Shown in pieces: positions 44,284 through 52,070 of a stretch of 64,000 nt of DNA. The DNA is taken from NCBI GenBank assembly GCA_031410915.1, contig JANNZY010000147.1, forward strand, positions 72,820 through 136,819. Reading direction: 5' to 3'. Both the position numbers and the translations under genes were made by a program. How positions within the stretch are numbered: the stretch's first letter is position 1; every line of letters begins with the position of its first letter. The stretch is from WLMZ01 sp031410915 (GTDB lineage: Bacteria; Actinomycetota; Acidimicrobiia; Acidimicrobiales; Ilumatobacteraceae). The notes under the pieces are model-generated. The model searched no databases. It was not told the DNA's origin and was given only the letters and a program-made list of their open reading frames with translations.

Positions 44284-44631
44284 TCACCGCAACGACCGGA
44301 TCCGCAAACCTCGGACACGTTCGAAGTCCTTGATGTTCCTGGTGATGAGCTGCAGGCCGTGCTCGATCGCGCTCGCTGCGATGAGCGCATCCGGAAGCCG
44401 AATCTTGAACTCACGGACAAGTCGGCCGGCGCGTTCTGCGACGTCACGATCGACCGGAAGTTCGCGGAACGGTGCCAACAACTGGGCCGAAAGGCTGGTT
44501 GCGGTGTTGCCGGCAAACAGTTCCGCTCTCGTCACGACCGAGTAGTGCAATCGATGCTTCGACGGCTTGAGTTCCGTTGCCCCGCGTAAATGATCGATGA
44601 AGACGTCGGTATCGATCAGCAGGTCAGCCAC
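44284..44631 (-). CDS. PIN-domain (VapC-like) ribonuclease toxin
   Basis: The 115-residue protein begins ADLLIDTDVFIDHL, the PIN start with its first Asp pair. TRAELFAG supplies the conserved Glu, and KIRLPDALIAASAIEHGLQLITRN carries the third acidic site. KDFER follows. All four acidic positions of an active PIN nuclease are present. The GTG at 44631 overlaps a short upstream frame (stop at 44624) ending FGADPSASAPSRDDWDRG, like an antitoxin C-terminus. A full antitoxin cannot fit without running into the VOC gene. Confidence 0.8.
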   Translation of the reverse strand: MADLLIDTDVFIDHLRGATELKPSKHRLHYSVVTRAELFAGNTATSLSAQLLAPFRELPVDRDVAERAGRLVREFKIRLPDALIAASAIEHGLQLITRNIKDFERVRGLRIRSLR

Positions 44632-44730
44632 GGTCCCAGTCGTCGCGAGAGGGTGCCGAGGCACTCGGATCTGCGCCAAACGAGCGGCGTGCGCTGGGCC
44701 GCGATGAGTTTCGCGAAGGCGTAGCGTCTG

Positions 44731-45144
44731 ATGGGCATGAGCAACGACACACCAACCACATCGACCCTGTCCGACATCGGCGTCGTGATGTTCTCCGTCG
44801 CCGACCAGGACGCGGCGCTCGCCTTCTACACCGACAAGCTCGGCTTCGAGGTCCGGTCCGACACGCGCTTCGGTGAGAACGGCGAGTACCGCTGGCTCGA
44901 GGTCGCGCCTCCCGGCTCGCACGCCCGCCTCGCGCTGAACCCGCCGATGGGCGGCGCACCCGGCGGCGGCTCGATCGGCGTCGAGACCACTGACGTGCTC
45001 GGTGAGCACAAGCGCCTGACAGCGATCGGCGGCCTCGACCTCGACGCCGAGCCGATGGTCACCCCCGGCGCGCCGCTGCTGTTCATGATGCGCGACCCCG
45101 ATGGCAACCACCTCGCCATCGTCGAAGCCCCGCCCGCCTCCTGA
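44731..45144 (+). CDS. VOC/glyoxalase-like protein
   Basis: The 137-residue protein has the paired beta-alpha-beta-beta-beta modules of the VOC fold. DIGVVMFSVADQDAALAFYTDKLGFEVRSD is the first. LLFMMRDPDGNHLAIVEA is the second, with the typical xDPDGN turn and a metal-site Glu. A His as first metal ligand is not obvious. GAAGG at 44716-44720 is 10 nt before the ATG at 44731; the ATG at 44737 is an alternative. The substrate is unknown. Confidence 0.85.
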   Translation: MGMSNDTPTTSTLSDIGVVMFSVADQDAALAFYTDKLGFEVRSDTRFGENGEYRWLEVAPPGSHARLALNPPMGGAPGGGSIGVETTDVLGEHKRLTAIGGLDLDAEPMVTPGAPLLFMMRDPDGNHLAIVEAPPAS

Positions 45145-45362
45145 CGACGTCAGCAAAACCACGAGCCATCGATCTCGTGGCCTGCCCGGTGCCTTCCCGT
45201 GACTCCGTACGGAGTCAACCGGGGATGGGATATCTAGGGCGGCGAACGCCGAGTCGCGGGGCGGCAACTTCGCCGAGCTGAGCGGCCTGCCTGAGCACTT
45301 GGGTGCCGATCGATCAAGTCGTGTCGCCGCCCAGCAACGCAACGAAGGCGCACCCAATCCGG
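45145..45362. terminator. intergenic hairpins between convergent VOC and acyl-CoA dehydrogenase genes
   Basis: The 218-nt gap between convergent genes holds a 7-bp stem CCACGAG/CTCGTGG (45159-45180, 8-nt loop) after a run of A. A palindrome ACTCCGTACGGAGT follows at 45202-45215. No U-run follows the hairpin. The rest shows no frame or known RNA motif. Confidence 0.5.
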
Positions 45363-46508
45363 CTACCGCAGGGCGTGTTTGGCGATGACAATGCGTTGGA
45401 TCTGGTTCGTGCCTTCGTAGATCTGGGTGATCTTCGCGTCGCGCATCATCCGCTCGACGGGGAACTCGTTCGTGTAGCCGTAGCCGCCGAGGAACTGCAC
45501 GCAATCGGTGGTGACCTCCATCGCGACGTCACTGGCGAAGCACTTCGCCATGGCACCGGCTGCGGACAACTCGCCGTGTGGGTCGCCGTCGTCGGCGATC
45601 GAACACGCGCGGTGCACGAGCTGACGGGCGGCCTCCACCTTCATCGCCGCGTCGGCCACCATCCACTGCAGACCCTGGTTGTCCGCCAGGGGGCGGCCGA
45701 ACGTGCGCCGCTCCTTGAGATACGCCGTCGCGAAGTCCAGCGCGCCCTGTGCGATCCCGACGGCTTGCGCGCCGATGGTGGGACGGCTGCGATCCAGCGT
45801 GTGCATCGCGATGCCGAAGCCATTGCCAACGTCGCCGATGCGGTTCGCGTCGGGGACGCGCACGTCGTCGAGACGGATGATGCCCGTCGGTGAACCCTTG
45901 ATGCCGAGCTTGTGCTCGAGCTTGTCGACCTGCACGCCCCAGTCGGCTTCGACGAGGAACGCAGTGATGCCCTTGTGGCGCTCGCCCGAGGTGCGCGCGA
46001 ACACGGTGTAGAGATCGCTCACCCCGGCGTTGGTGATCCAGCACTTGGTGCCGTTCAGGATCCACGTGTCGCCGTCGAGTTCGGCGCGCGTGGTCATCGA
46101 CGCGACGTCGCTGCCGGCGTCGGGCTCGCTGAGCGCGTAGCTGCCCTGGCTCTCGCCGCTGGCGATGCGGGGCAGGTACTTCGCCTTCATCTCCTCGCTG
46201 CCGAAGTTGATGACGGGCAGCATCGCGAGCTTGCTGATGAGGAACATCAGGCTCGTCGACGCGCAACCCGCGGCCAACTCCTCGGCGGCGATCGCCTGGT
46301 CGACGAGCGACGCCCCGGCACCGCCGTACTCGGCGGGGTACGAGAGCGCGGTCAGCTCCATCTGCTGCAATGACTTGAACGCGTCCCAGTTGAACTCGGC
46401 GCGGCGGTCGGTCTCGGCGGCCTGCGGCGCGATTTTGTCGCGCACGAACTGGCGCAGCACCGAGCGGAACTCGCGCTGCTCGTCGCTCGGTGTGATCGAT
46501 TGGGTCAT
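45363..46508 (-). CDS. acyl-CoA dehydrogenase
   Basis: The flavoenzyme makes the first alpha-beta double bond in fatty-acid or amino-acid catabolism. The 381-residue protein has the three-domain layout. YALSEPDAGSDVASMTTRA and WITNAGVSDLYTVFART are FAD-binding loops. The catalytic Glu is in ITQIYEGTNQIQRIVIAK at the C-terminus. RDVQFLGGYGYTNEFP-type contacts are present (CVQFLGGYGYTNEFP). Chain-length specificity cannot be set. The ATG overlaps the stop of the upstream gene by 4 nt (46505-46508). Confidence 0.92.
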   Translation of the reverse strand: MTQSITPSDEQREFRSVLRQFVRDKIAPQAAETDRRAEFNWDAFKSLQQMELTALSYPAEYGGAGASLVDQAIAAEELAAGCASTSLMFLISKLAMLPVINFGSEEMKAKYLPRIASGESQGSYALSEPDAGSDVASMTTRAELDGDTWILNGTKCWITNAGVSDLYTVFARTSGERHKGITAFLVEADWGVQVDKLEHKLGIKGSPTGIIRLDDVRVPDANRIGDVGNGFGIAMHTLDRSRPTIGAQAVGIAQGALDFATAYLKERRTFGRPLADNQGLQWMVADAAMKVEAARQLVHRACSIADDGDPHGELSAAGAMAKCFASDVAMEVTTDCVQFLGGYGYTNEFPVERMMRDAKITQIYEGTNQIQRIVIAKHALR

Positions 46509-47065
46509 GCGTCATGCTCCAATTGCGCGGAGTACGTGTCGATGCCCGTCAGCTCGCGCCACTTGCCGGCGGCATAAGCAGTCTGCACCGCGGCCGGCTG
46601 CAACGTGAGCGTGGACTGCGGAACCATGTCAGCGATCATCCGGCCCTCGCTGTAGTGATGGTTGGTGTTGCTGACGCCTTCGAAGATCCGGGCCCGGGCA
46701 ACGACGAGATCCGGCGACGGGCCGTCGTCGAGCCAGCCCCAGATGGTCAGCGCGATGGTCAGATCGTGCACGACCGGTGCCCGTCCGTAGAGCGACGCGC
46801 GACGCAACGCGATATTGACGCACCCACGGATCGCGTCATCGACCGACTCGGATGGTGAGCACTGCACGCGGCTGCGCAACGCCGTCGCCAACGTGAGCAC
46901 GTAGCCCTGGTCCGGTCCCTGGTAGCCGAGAAAGTGGCCGGTCGGCTGGCGACCTTCGATCTCGCCAGGACGTTCGGCATTCCACGGCTCGGGCACAAAG
47001 TCGGGCGAACCGTACGAGCGGACGGTGTCGATCGGGCCGACGGGTGCGAACTTCGGTGCTGCCAT
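46505..47065 (-). CDS. uncharacterised conserved protein
   Basis: The product is 186 residues with no signal peptide or recognisable domain. It contains RSYGSPDFVPEPWNAERPGEIEG and GRQPTGHFLGYQGPDQGYVL near the start, then a helical, Ala/Leu-rich middle. It ends EGRMIADMVPQSTLTLQPAAVQ. Codon use is native. It is translated together with the acyl-CoA dehydrogenase (ATGA overlap) and starts 10 nt after the cimA stop. The three genes probably share one transcript. Confidence 0.75.
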   Translation of the reverse strand: MAAPKFAPVGPIDTVRSYGSPDFVPEPWNAERPGEIEGRQPTGHFLGYQGPDQGYVLTLATALRSRVQCSPSESVDDAIRGCVNIALRRASLYGRAPVVHDLTIALTIWGWLDDGPSPDLVVARARIFEGVSNTNHHYSEGRMIADMVPQSTLTLQPAAVQTAYAAGKWRELTGIDTYSAQLEHDA

Positions 47066-47074
47066 GGCTCTGTT

Positions 47075-48664
47075 CTACTCCGCAGGGTGAAGGAGGCCAA
47101 ACACCAGTGACTCTTCCAGGGCCCGCCACGAGGCCTCGATGATGTTGGTGCTGACGCCGATCGTGGTCCAGGACTGCACGCCGTTCGTCGCATCGAGCAA
47201 CACCCGGGTCACCGCGCCCGTCGCAGTCGCGCCGTCCAGGATGCGCACCTTGAAGTCGGTGAGGTGCACCCGATCGAGCTCGGGGTACTGGCCGACCAGC
47301 GCGGCGCGCAGTGCGGTGTCGATCGCGTTGACCGGGCCGTTGCCCTCGGCGGTCCGCACGAAGCGCTGCTCGCCGACCCACACCTTGACGGTCGCCTCGG
47401 TGGTGAAAACGCCGGTTGGGCCCTCGTCGGTGATGACGCGCATGCTCTCCATCCGGAAGAAGTCGTGCTGCCATCCCGTCGCCCGGCGCATCAGCAGTTC
47501 GAGTGAGGCGTCGGCGGCCTCGAAGTGGTAGCCCTCGTGCTCGAGACGCTTCAGATCGTCGATCACCTGGTTGACGGCCGGGCCGTCCATCGGCAGGCCC
47601 AGTTCCTCGGCCTTGATCGTGATGGTGGCGCGCCCGGCCATCTCGCTGACCACGAAGCGGGTCCCGTTTCCGACGAGTTCGGGATCGACGTGCTCGTAGG
47701 CATCCTTGGCGCGCACGATGGCCGAGACGTGTAACCCAGCCTTGTGCGCGAACGCCGACGCGCCGACGTATGGGGCTTGCGGGTTGAGTGGGCGGTTGAG
47801 CACCTCGGCGATGTGGTGGCTGACCGACGTGAGCCGCTCGATGCGACCTGCGGGCAGGCATTCGACGCCGAGCTTGAGCTGCAAGTTCGGGATGACCGTC
47901 GTCAAGTTGCAGTTGCCGGTGCGCTCACCGAGGCCGTTCAGCGTGCCCTGGACGTGGCCGGCGCCGGCCAGCACCGCAGCCATGCTGTTGGCGACCGCGC
48001 AGCCGGTGTCGTCGTGGCAGTGGATGCCGATCGTCACGTCGCCGCCGACGTGGCGGTACACGTCGCGCACGATCGAGTCGACCTCGTGCGGCAATGATCC
48101 ACCGTTGGTGTCGCAGAGCACGACGTGGCTGGCGCCCTTCACCACTGCGGCTTCCAGTGCACGCAGCGCGAACTCGGGGTTGTTCTTGTAGCCGTCGAAG
48201 AAGTGCTCCATGTCCACCAGCACCTGGCGGCCGTGGCCCCGCAAGAACTCGACCGAGTCGGCGATCATCGCCGCGCCCTCGTCGAGCGTGGTCTGCAGCG
48301 CGTTGAGGACGTGGTAGTCCCAGCTCTTGGCGACGATGCACACCGCGGCCGTGTTGGCCTCGATCAGGTGACGCAACGTGGCGTCGTCGTCGACTTTGCC
48401 CTTCGGCCGGCGAGTCGATCCGAACGCGACCATTGTGGACGTGCTGAATGACAGCTCGGTCATCGCCCGCTGGAAGAACTCGATGTCCTTCGGGTTCGCG
48501 CCCGGCCAGCCGCCCTCGATGAAGTGCACCCCGAGGTAGTCCAGCTGCTCGGCGATGCGCAGCTTGTCCTCGACCGAGGCGGACACGCCTTCGACTTGGA
48601 GGCCGTCGCGCAACGTGGTGTCGAAGACCTCGACCTGGCTGCGAAGATTGGTGGTGGCGGTCAT
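47075..48664 (-). CDS. cimA: (R)-citramalate synthase
   Basis: CimA condenses pyruvate with acetyl-CoA to citramalate, the first step of the pyruvate route to isoleucine. The 529-residue protein has the HMGL-like barrel (VEVFDTTLRDGLQVEGVSAS, then IEGGWPGANPKD, VDMEHFFDGYKNNP and IGIHCHDDTGCAVANS). These give the metal and catalytic sites. The C-terminal LeuA-like regulatory domain (WVGEQRFVRTAEGNGPVNAID) supports feedback control. AGGAG lies 7 nt before the ATG at 48664. A leader peptide with four Ile codons and a terminator sit upstream (48705-48812). That Ile-rich leader favours citramalate over 2-isopropylmalate or homocitrate synthase. Confidence 0.9.
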   Translation of the reverse strand: MTATTNLRSQVEVFDTTLRDGLQVEGVSASVEDKLRIAEQLDYLGVHFIEGGWPGANPKDIEFFQRAMTELSFSTSTMVAFGSTRRPKGKVDDDATLRHLIEANTAAVCIVAKSWDYHVLNALQTTLDEGAAMIADSVEFLRGHGRQVLVDMEHFFDGYKNNPEFALRALEAAVVKGASHVVLCDTNGGSLPHEVDSIVRDVYRHVGGDVTIGIHCHDDTGCAVANSMAAVLAGAGHVQGTLNGLGERTGNCNLTTVIPNLQLKLGVECLPAGRIERLTSVSHHIAEVLNRPLNPQAPYVGASAFAHKAGLHVSAIVRAKDAYEHVDPELVGNGTRFVVSEMAGRATITIKAEELGLPMDGPAVNQVIDDLKRLEHEGYHFEAADASLELLMRRATGWQHDFFRMESMRVITDEGPTGVFTTEATVKVWVGEQRFVRTAEGNGPVNAIDTALRAALVGQYPELDRVHLTDFKVRILDGATATGAVTRVLLDATNGVQSWTTIGVSTNIIEASWRALEESLVFGLLHPAE

Positions 48665-48704
48665 CTCTCGACTCCTGAGGGGTGGTGTGGGGCGTGTTCG
48701 GAGC

Positions 48705-48733
48705 AACAAAAAAGCCGCCCGAAGGGGCGGCTT
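48705..48733 (-). terminator. intrinsic terminator in the cimA leader (attenuator)
   Basis: On the minus strand a 9-bp stem AAGCCGCCC/GGGCGGCTT (48733-48725 with 48720-48712) has a CTTC loop. It is followed at once by a run of T (48711-48708 and on). It ends 41 nt before the cimA ATG, so it must be read through for cimA expression. Confidence 0.85.
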
Positions 48734-48758
48734 GAAGCGCACGTCTGGGGGACGTGCG

Positions 48759-48812
48759 CTACGGAATGATGATGATGCGGGCGGCGATGTCGCAGGCAGT
48801 CACGTCGTGCAT
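48759..48812 (-). CDS. cimA leader peptide MHDVTACDIAARIIIIP
   Basis: A 17-codon frame begins ATG at 48812 and stops TAG at 48759. The codons before the Pro are ATC ATC ATC ATT, four isoleucines in a row. AGG lies a few bases upstream. A 9-bp hairpin (48737-48745 with 48751-48759, loop of 5) starts at the stop codon, and the intrinsic terminator follows. This is the layout of ribosome-mediated attenuation: scarce Ile-tRNA would stall the ribosome on the Ile codons and alter folding downstream. Its nearest gene, cimA, makes the isoleucine precursor. Confidence 0.8.
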   Translation of the reverse strand: MHDVTACDIAARIIIIP

Positions 48813-48825
48813 TGTGCCTGTCATC

Positions 48826-48840
48826 GTTGACAACGTCAAC
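48826..48840. promoter_or_regulatory. 15-bp palindrome GTTGAC-AAC-GTCAAC upstream of the cimA leader
   Basis: The perfect 6-bp inverted repeat with a 3-bp centre ends 14 nt before the leader ATG. It lies where the core promoter or transcription start should be. It could be an operator; the binder is unknown. Chance occurrence is possible for six base pairs. Confidence 0.4.
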
Positions 48841-48985
48841 CTGCATCAATCGTTTGGAACGCCGTCCTGTGCATGAACGGGCCGCGATCTGTGTGCAACT
48901 TGTGTGTTGACCGTGGATGAACGGAAGGTTTCCTGGGGATTGCCGGGTTTGTTGGTGGATAACCCTGTGAACTCAGAAATACCCC

Positions 48986-49014
48986 TTGACCTGGTGTTTT
49001 GCCTCCTGCATGAT
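48986..49014 (+). promoter_or_regulatory. candidate promoter of a plus-strand structured RNA
   Basis: TTGACC (48986-48991), a 17-nt spacer and CATGAT (49009-49014) predict transcription from about 49021. The flanking sequence is AT-richer than its surroundings. No coding frame of normal quality follows. Confidence 0.45.
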
Positions 49015-49020
49015 GGTGTC

Positions 49021-49466
49021 ACACCGGTTCGCACGACGGACTGGCCCACCGGGGGAGGACGATCGGCGCAAGCCGGTAGGCCGAACCTGATCGGGGTCAG
49101 CGAGTACGACAAGCCGGGGGATGACCCACAGCTCGGGTGACTCGGCAGCGATGTCGAGGCATCGGATCGCGTCGGACGAAGGTTCCTTCGGGAGCTGGAG
49201 CACGCCGCGGTCGGCGGGCCGGAGTCGAAGTCCCTTTCGGGGGCCGGAGACAATGGTGCGCCGGGCGAACCGGAGTCGGAGGCCTCTCGGGGCCGAGGGC
49301 GAAGGGGAGCACATGGGAGCCGGCTTTCGGGCCGGGGACCACGAGCACTGTTCCGAAGGAAGCGGGCAACCGCAGAGATCGGGGCTTCGGGAGGTGTCGA
49401 ACCGGCTTGCCGGGGAGATGCACCCGAAAAACGGCTCACCCGCCGGAGCTTGCTCCGACGGGTGAG
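49021..49466 (+). ncRNA. candidate large structured noncoding RNA rich in hairpins and GGA motifs
   Basis: About 446 nt downstream of the candidate promoter have no credible frame; frames on both strands are low-complexity Arg/Pro/Ser strings. At least eight local hairpins follow one another, among them CGAAGG-TT-CCTTCG (49177-49190), CCC-TTTC-GGG (49232-49241), GGCC-TCTCGG-GGCC (49281-49294), CCGGC-TTTCGG-GCCGG (49320-49335), TTCC-GAA-GGAA (49351-49361), GCGG-GCAA-CCGC (49362-49373) with a GNRA loop and CCGGC-TT-GCCGG (49402-49413). A long closing stem CTCACCCG...CGGGTGAG (49435-49466) is a plausible 3' end. By eye some nineteen GGA triplets lie mostly in linkers. It matches no RNA family I know. 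Confidence 0.5.
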
Positions 49467-49525
49467 AATGTTGAACGAGCCAAGGGTAACACCGGACGAT
49501 CGATCAGCGGTGGATCATCCCACGC

Positions 49526-49580
49526 GAGCCGCCCTCGGTGGCGCGCCGTCCCCACCGACGGCTGCGCCCCGAGGGCGCTC
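49526..49580. terminator. long near-perfect hairpin between the RNA region and ilvE
   Basis: Arms starting GAGCCGCCCTCGG (49526-49538) and ending CCGAGGGCGCTC (49569-49580) enclose an inner stem GCGCCGTC/GACGGCTGCGC with a CCCACC loop. The structure sits 47 nt past the ilvE stop (minus) and about 60 nt past the end of the candidate RNA (plus). It could end transcription from both sides, though neither strand has a clear U-run. Confidence 0.6.
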
Positions 49581-49626
49581 AACGTTTTCAATGGTGTCGC
49601 CGCGGGGTTTGAGCGCAGTCGAGGCG

Positions 49627-50532
49627 CTAGCCGGCGAGTTCGTTCCAGTCTTTGTAGCGGTCGACCTTGCCGTTGGCGGCGTCGATGTAGACGGAGGCGA
49701 TGGCAGTGGTGATCGGGCCGTTGGTCGGCACCTCACGGTCGTCGACGCTCTTCACGCTGCTGATCTCGGCCGCCGTGCCACACACGAAGATTTCCTCGGC
49801 GATGTACAGATCGCTGCGCGCCAGGTTGTCGACGCGGATGTCCATCCCGAGGTCGCGGGCGATGGTCATCACGCTGTTCTGGGTGATGCCCTCCAGCGCG
49901 CCGGCCGACAGTGGCGGCGTGATGATGATGCCGTTGCGCACCGCGAAGATGTTCTCGCCGGTGCACTCGGCGACGAGCCCATTCGGGGCCAGCATCACCG
50001 CTTCGTCGTAACCGGCCCGCAACGCCTCGACCTTGGCGAGCGATGAGTTGACGTAGTTGCCGACGGTCTTGGCTGCGGGTGGCATCGTGTTGTGGTCGTG
50101 TCGCGTCCACGAGCTGGTCTTCATCCGCACCGCGTCGTGGCCGAGGAACGGCGCCCACGGCCAGCAGGCGATGGCGACGTCGACCGAGCAGGGCAACGTG
50201 TTCAGCCCCATCTCGCCGTAGCCGTAGTAGACGAGCGGACGGATGTAGCAGGCGTCGAGACCAGTGGATGCGACCGTTGCCTTCGTCGCGTCGATCAGCT
50301 CGTCGACCGTGAACGGGATGTCCATGTCCATGATGTGCGCGCTGTTGAACAGCCGCTTGATGTGATCGGTGAGACGAAACACGGCGGGACCGGCGGGGGT
50401 GCTGTATGCGCGGATCCCTTCAAACACACCGGTGCCGTAGTGCAGCGTGTGCGTCAGGACGTGGACCTGCGCCTTCTCCCAGTCGACGAGCTCACCATTC
50501 ATCCAGATCTTCGGTGTCGTTTGGATCGGCAT
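49627..50532 (-). CDS. ilvE: branched-chain amino acid aminotransferase
   Basis: The PLP enzyme makes the last step to Ile, Val and Leu. The 301-residue fold-IV protein has the PLP lysine K155 in PPAAKTVGNYVNSS. EALRAGYDEAVML, VAECTGENIFAV (the family Glu) and the phosphate-binding GTAAEISSV follow. FEGIRAY and RPLVYYGYGEMG are further family segments. An ATG at 50532 is used rather than a TTG at 50541. The start is 15 nt after the leuB stop, so leuB-ilvE form one operon. Confidence 0.93.
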   Translation of the reverse strand: MPIQTTPKIWMNGELVDWEKAQVHVLTHTLHYGTGVFEGIRAYSTPAGPAVFRLTDHIKRLFNSAHIMDMDIPFTVDELIDATKATVASTGLDACYIRPLVYYGYGEMGLNTLPCSVDVAIACWPWAPFLGHDAVRMKTSSWTRHDHNTMPPAAKTVGNYVNSSLAKVEALRAGYDEAVMLAPNGLVAECTGENIFAVRNGIIITPPLSAGALEGITQNSVMTIARDLGMDIRVDNLARSDLYIAEEIFVCGTAAEISSVKSVDDREVPTNGPITTAIASVYIDAANGKVDRYKDWNELAG

Positions 50533-50547
50533 GGCATTCAAACTACG

Positions 50548-51537
50548 TCAGCTGTGAACTCGTTCGGCGATGGAGTCGGCGATCTGCGTGGTGGTACCGG
50601 TACCGGCATGCTCGCAGGCGTCGCGGATGCGATCGGCTGCGTCGCCCTCGCCGAGGAAGTCCAACATCAGCGCAGCACTGAGGATCGCTGCGGTCGGGTT
50701 GGCCGTCCCCGTGCCGACGATGTCTGGAGCCGAGCCGTGCACGGGCTCGAACATCGACGGGCCGGTACGCGCCGGGTTGAGGTTGGCCGACGACGCGAGC
50801 CCGATGCCGCCACTGACCGCGCCGCCGAGATCGGTGAGGATGTCGCCGAACAGGTTGTCGGTGACCACCACGTCGTAGCGGTGCGGATCCTGTACGAAGT
50901 AGATGCACGCCGCGTCGACATGGTTGTACGCCGTCGACACGTTCGGATAGTCGGCGGCGACGATGTCGAACGTGCGCTGCCACAGATCGCCGGCGAAGGT
51001 GAGCACGTTCGTCTTGTGCACCAATGTGACGTGGTTGCGACGATTCGTGGCCAACTCGAACGCGTAACGGATGGCGCGCTCTGCGCCCATGCGCGTGTTG
51101 ACGCTGCCCTGCGTGGCCACCTCGTGCAGCGTCCCCTTGCGCAGCACTCCCCCCTCGCCGACGTACGGACCCTCGGTGTTCTCACGGATCACGACGAAGT
51201 CGTGCGGTTCGCTGTGGCCCGGCCCGGTACCGGCGAACGGACGCTGGTTGATGTACAGGTCGAGCTCGAAGCGCATCTTCAACAGCAGCCCACGCTCGAT
51301 CAATCCCGGCGGCACGGCAGGCGTGCCGACCGCGCCGAGCAGGATCGCGTCGAAGCCACGCAGCTCGTCCAGCGTCGAGTCGCTGAGCACCTCGCCGTCG
51401 CGCAGGTAACGGGCCCCGCCGAGATCGAACTCGGTGGTGTCGATGTCGACGCCGGCAGCACGCACGACCTTGACCGCTTCGACGGTCACCTCCGGCCCGA
51501 TCCCGTCCCCACCAATGATTGCGATCCGATGCGTCAT
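50548..51537 (-). CDS. leuB: 3-isopropylmalate dehydrogenase
   Basis: The NAD-dependent decarboxylating dehydrogenase of leucine synthesis, 329 residues. IAIIGGDGIGPEVTVEAVKVV is the N-terminal fold signature. RENTEGPYVGEGG holds the substrate loop. Metal-binding NLFGDILTDLGGAVSGGIGLASSANLNP is intact, and EPVHGSAPDIVGTGTANP is the adenine loop. The ATG at 51537 opens the first strand. It is divergent from greA (53 nt gap) and upstream of ilvE. Confidence 0.93.
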   Translation of the reverse strand: MTHRIAIIGGDGIGPEVTVEAVKVVRAAGVDIDTTEFDLGGARYLRDGEVLSDSTLDELRGFDAILLGAVGTPAVPPGLIERGLLLKMRFELDLYINQRPFAGTGPGHSEPHDFVVIRENTEGPYVGEGGVLRKGTLHEVATQGSVNTRMGAERAIRYAFELATNRRNHVTLVHKTNVLTFAGDLWQRTFDIVAADYPNVSTAYNHVDAACIYFVQDPHRYDVVVTDNLFGDILTDLGGAVSGGIGLASSANLNPARTGPSMFEPVHGSAPDIVGTGTANPTAAILSAALMLDFLGEGDAADRIRDACEHAGTGTTTQIADSIAERVHS

Positions 51538-51590
51538 AGGCCCAGGATCGTACGGTGAACAGGTCCGGGACCGCCAGATAGCCTCTCGGG

Positions 51591-52070
51591 ATGGCAAAGC
51601 ACCAATTCTCCCGTGCGGCGTTCGAGCGCATGCAGGCCGAGTTCGATGACTTGACGAGCCGCGGCCGCATCCAGGTCGCCGACAAGATCGAGCGGGCCCG
51701 CGAGCTTGGCGACCTGAAGGAGAACGGCGACTACCACGCCGCGAAGGACGAGCAAGGCCACATGGAGGGCCGCATCCGCGAACTCGAGTACCTGCTCGAG
51801 AACGGCGAGGTCATCGAGTCCGGGCCTGCGGGCGAGGTCCGCGTCGGCCAGAAGATCACCATCGTCTACGAGGGTGACAGTGATGACCTGGCCGAGACGT
51901 ACATCATCGGTCACGTCGAAGAGAAGCTCGAAGGTTTCGACATCGTCAGCCCCGGCTCGCCGATGGGCTCCGCGCTGCTCGGCGAGACGGTTGGTTCGTG
52001 GGTCAGCTACGCAGCGCCCAATGGTGAGTTGAAGGTCAAGATCCTCGCTGCGGGGCCGGCTTCGGCATGA
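51591..52070 (+). CDS. greA: transcription elongation factor GreA
   Basis: GreA rescues stalled RNA polymerase by inducing transcript cleavage. The 159-residue protein has the coiled-coil tip DLKENGDYHAAKDEQGHMEGRI with the acidic residues that reach the active site (GDLKENGDY). A C-terminal globular domain follows (VRVGQKITIVYEG, then GSPMGSALLGETVG). Length matches the family. Its stop overlaps the next ATG (52067-52070). Confidence 0.95.
   Translation: MAKHQFSRAAFERMQAEFDDLTSRGRIQVADKIERARELGDLKENGDYHAAKDEQGHMEGRIRELEYLLENGEVIESGPAGEVRVGQKITIVYEGDSDDLAETYIIGHVEEKLEGFDIVSPGSPMGSALLGETVGSWVSYAAPNGELKVKILAAGPASA

Noticed and set aside
45145..45362. Possible riboswitch between the VOC and acyl-CoA dehydrogenase genes
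   Set aside because: Both flanking genes converge on this gap, so there is no downstream gene to control, and no known aptamer core was recognised.
48946..48962. DnaA-box-like GTGGATAA
   Set aside because: It is a single imperfect box without a cluster or dnaA/dnaN nearby, so no origin is claimed.
48904..49140. 78-codon plus-strand frame starting near the candidate RNA
   Set aside because: Codon use is poor, it crosses the candidate promoter, and no family resemblance is seen.
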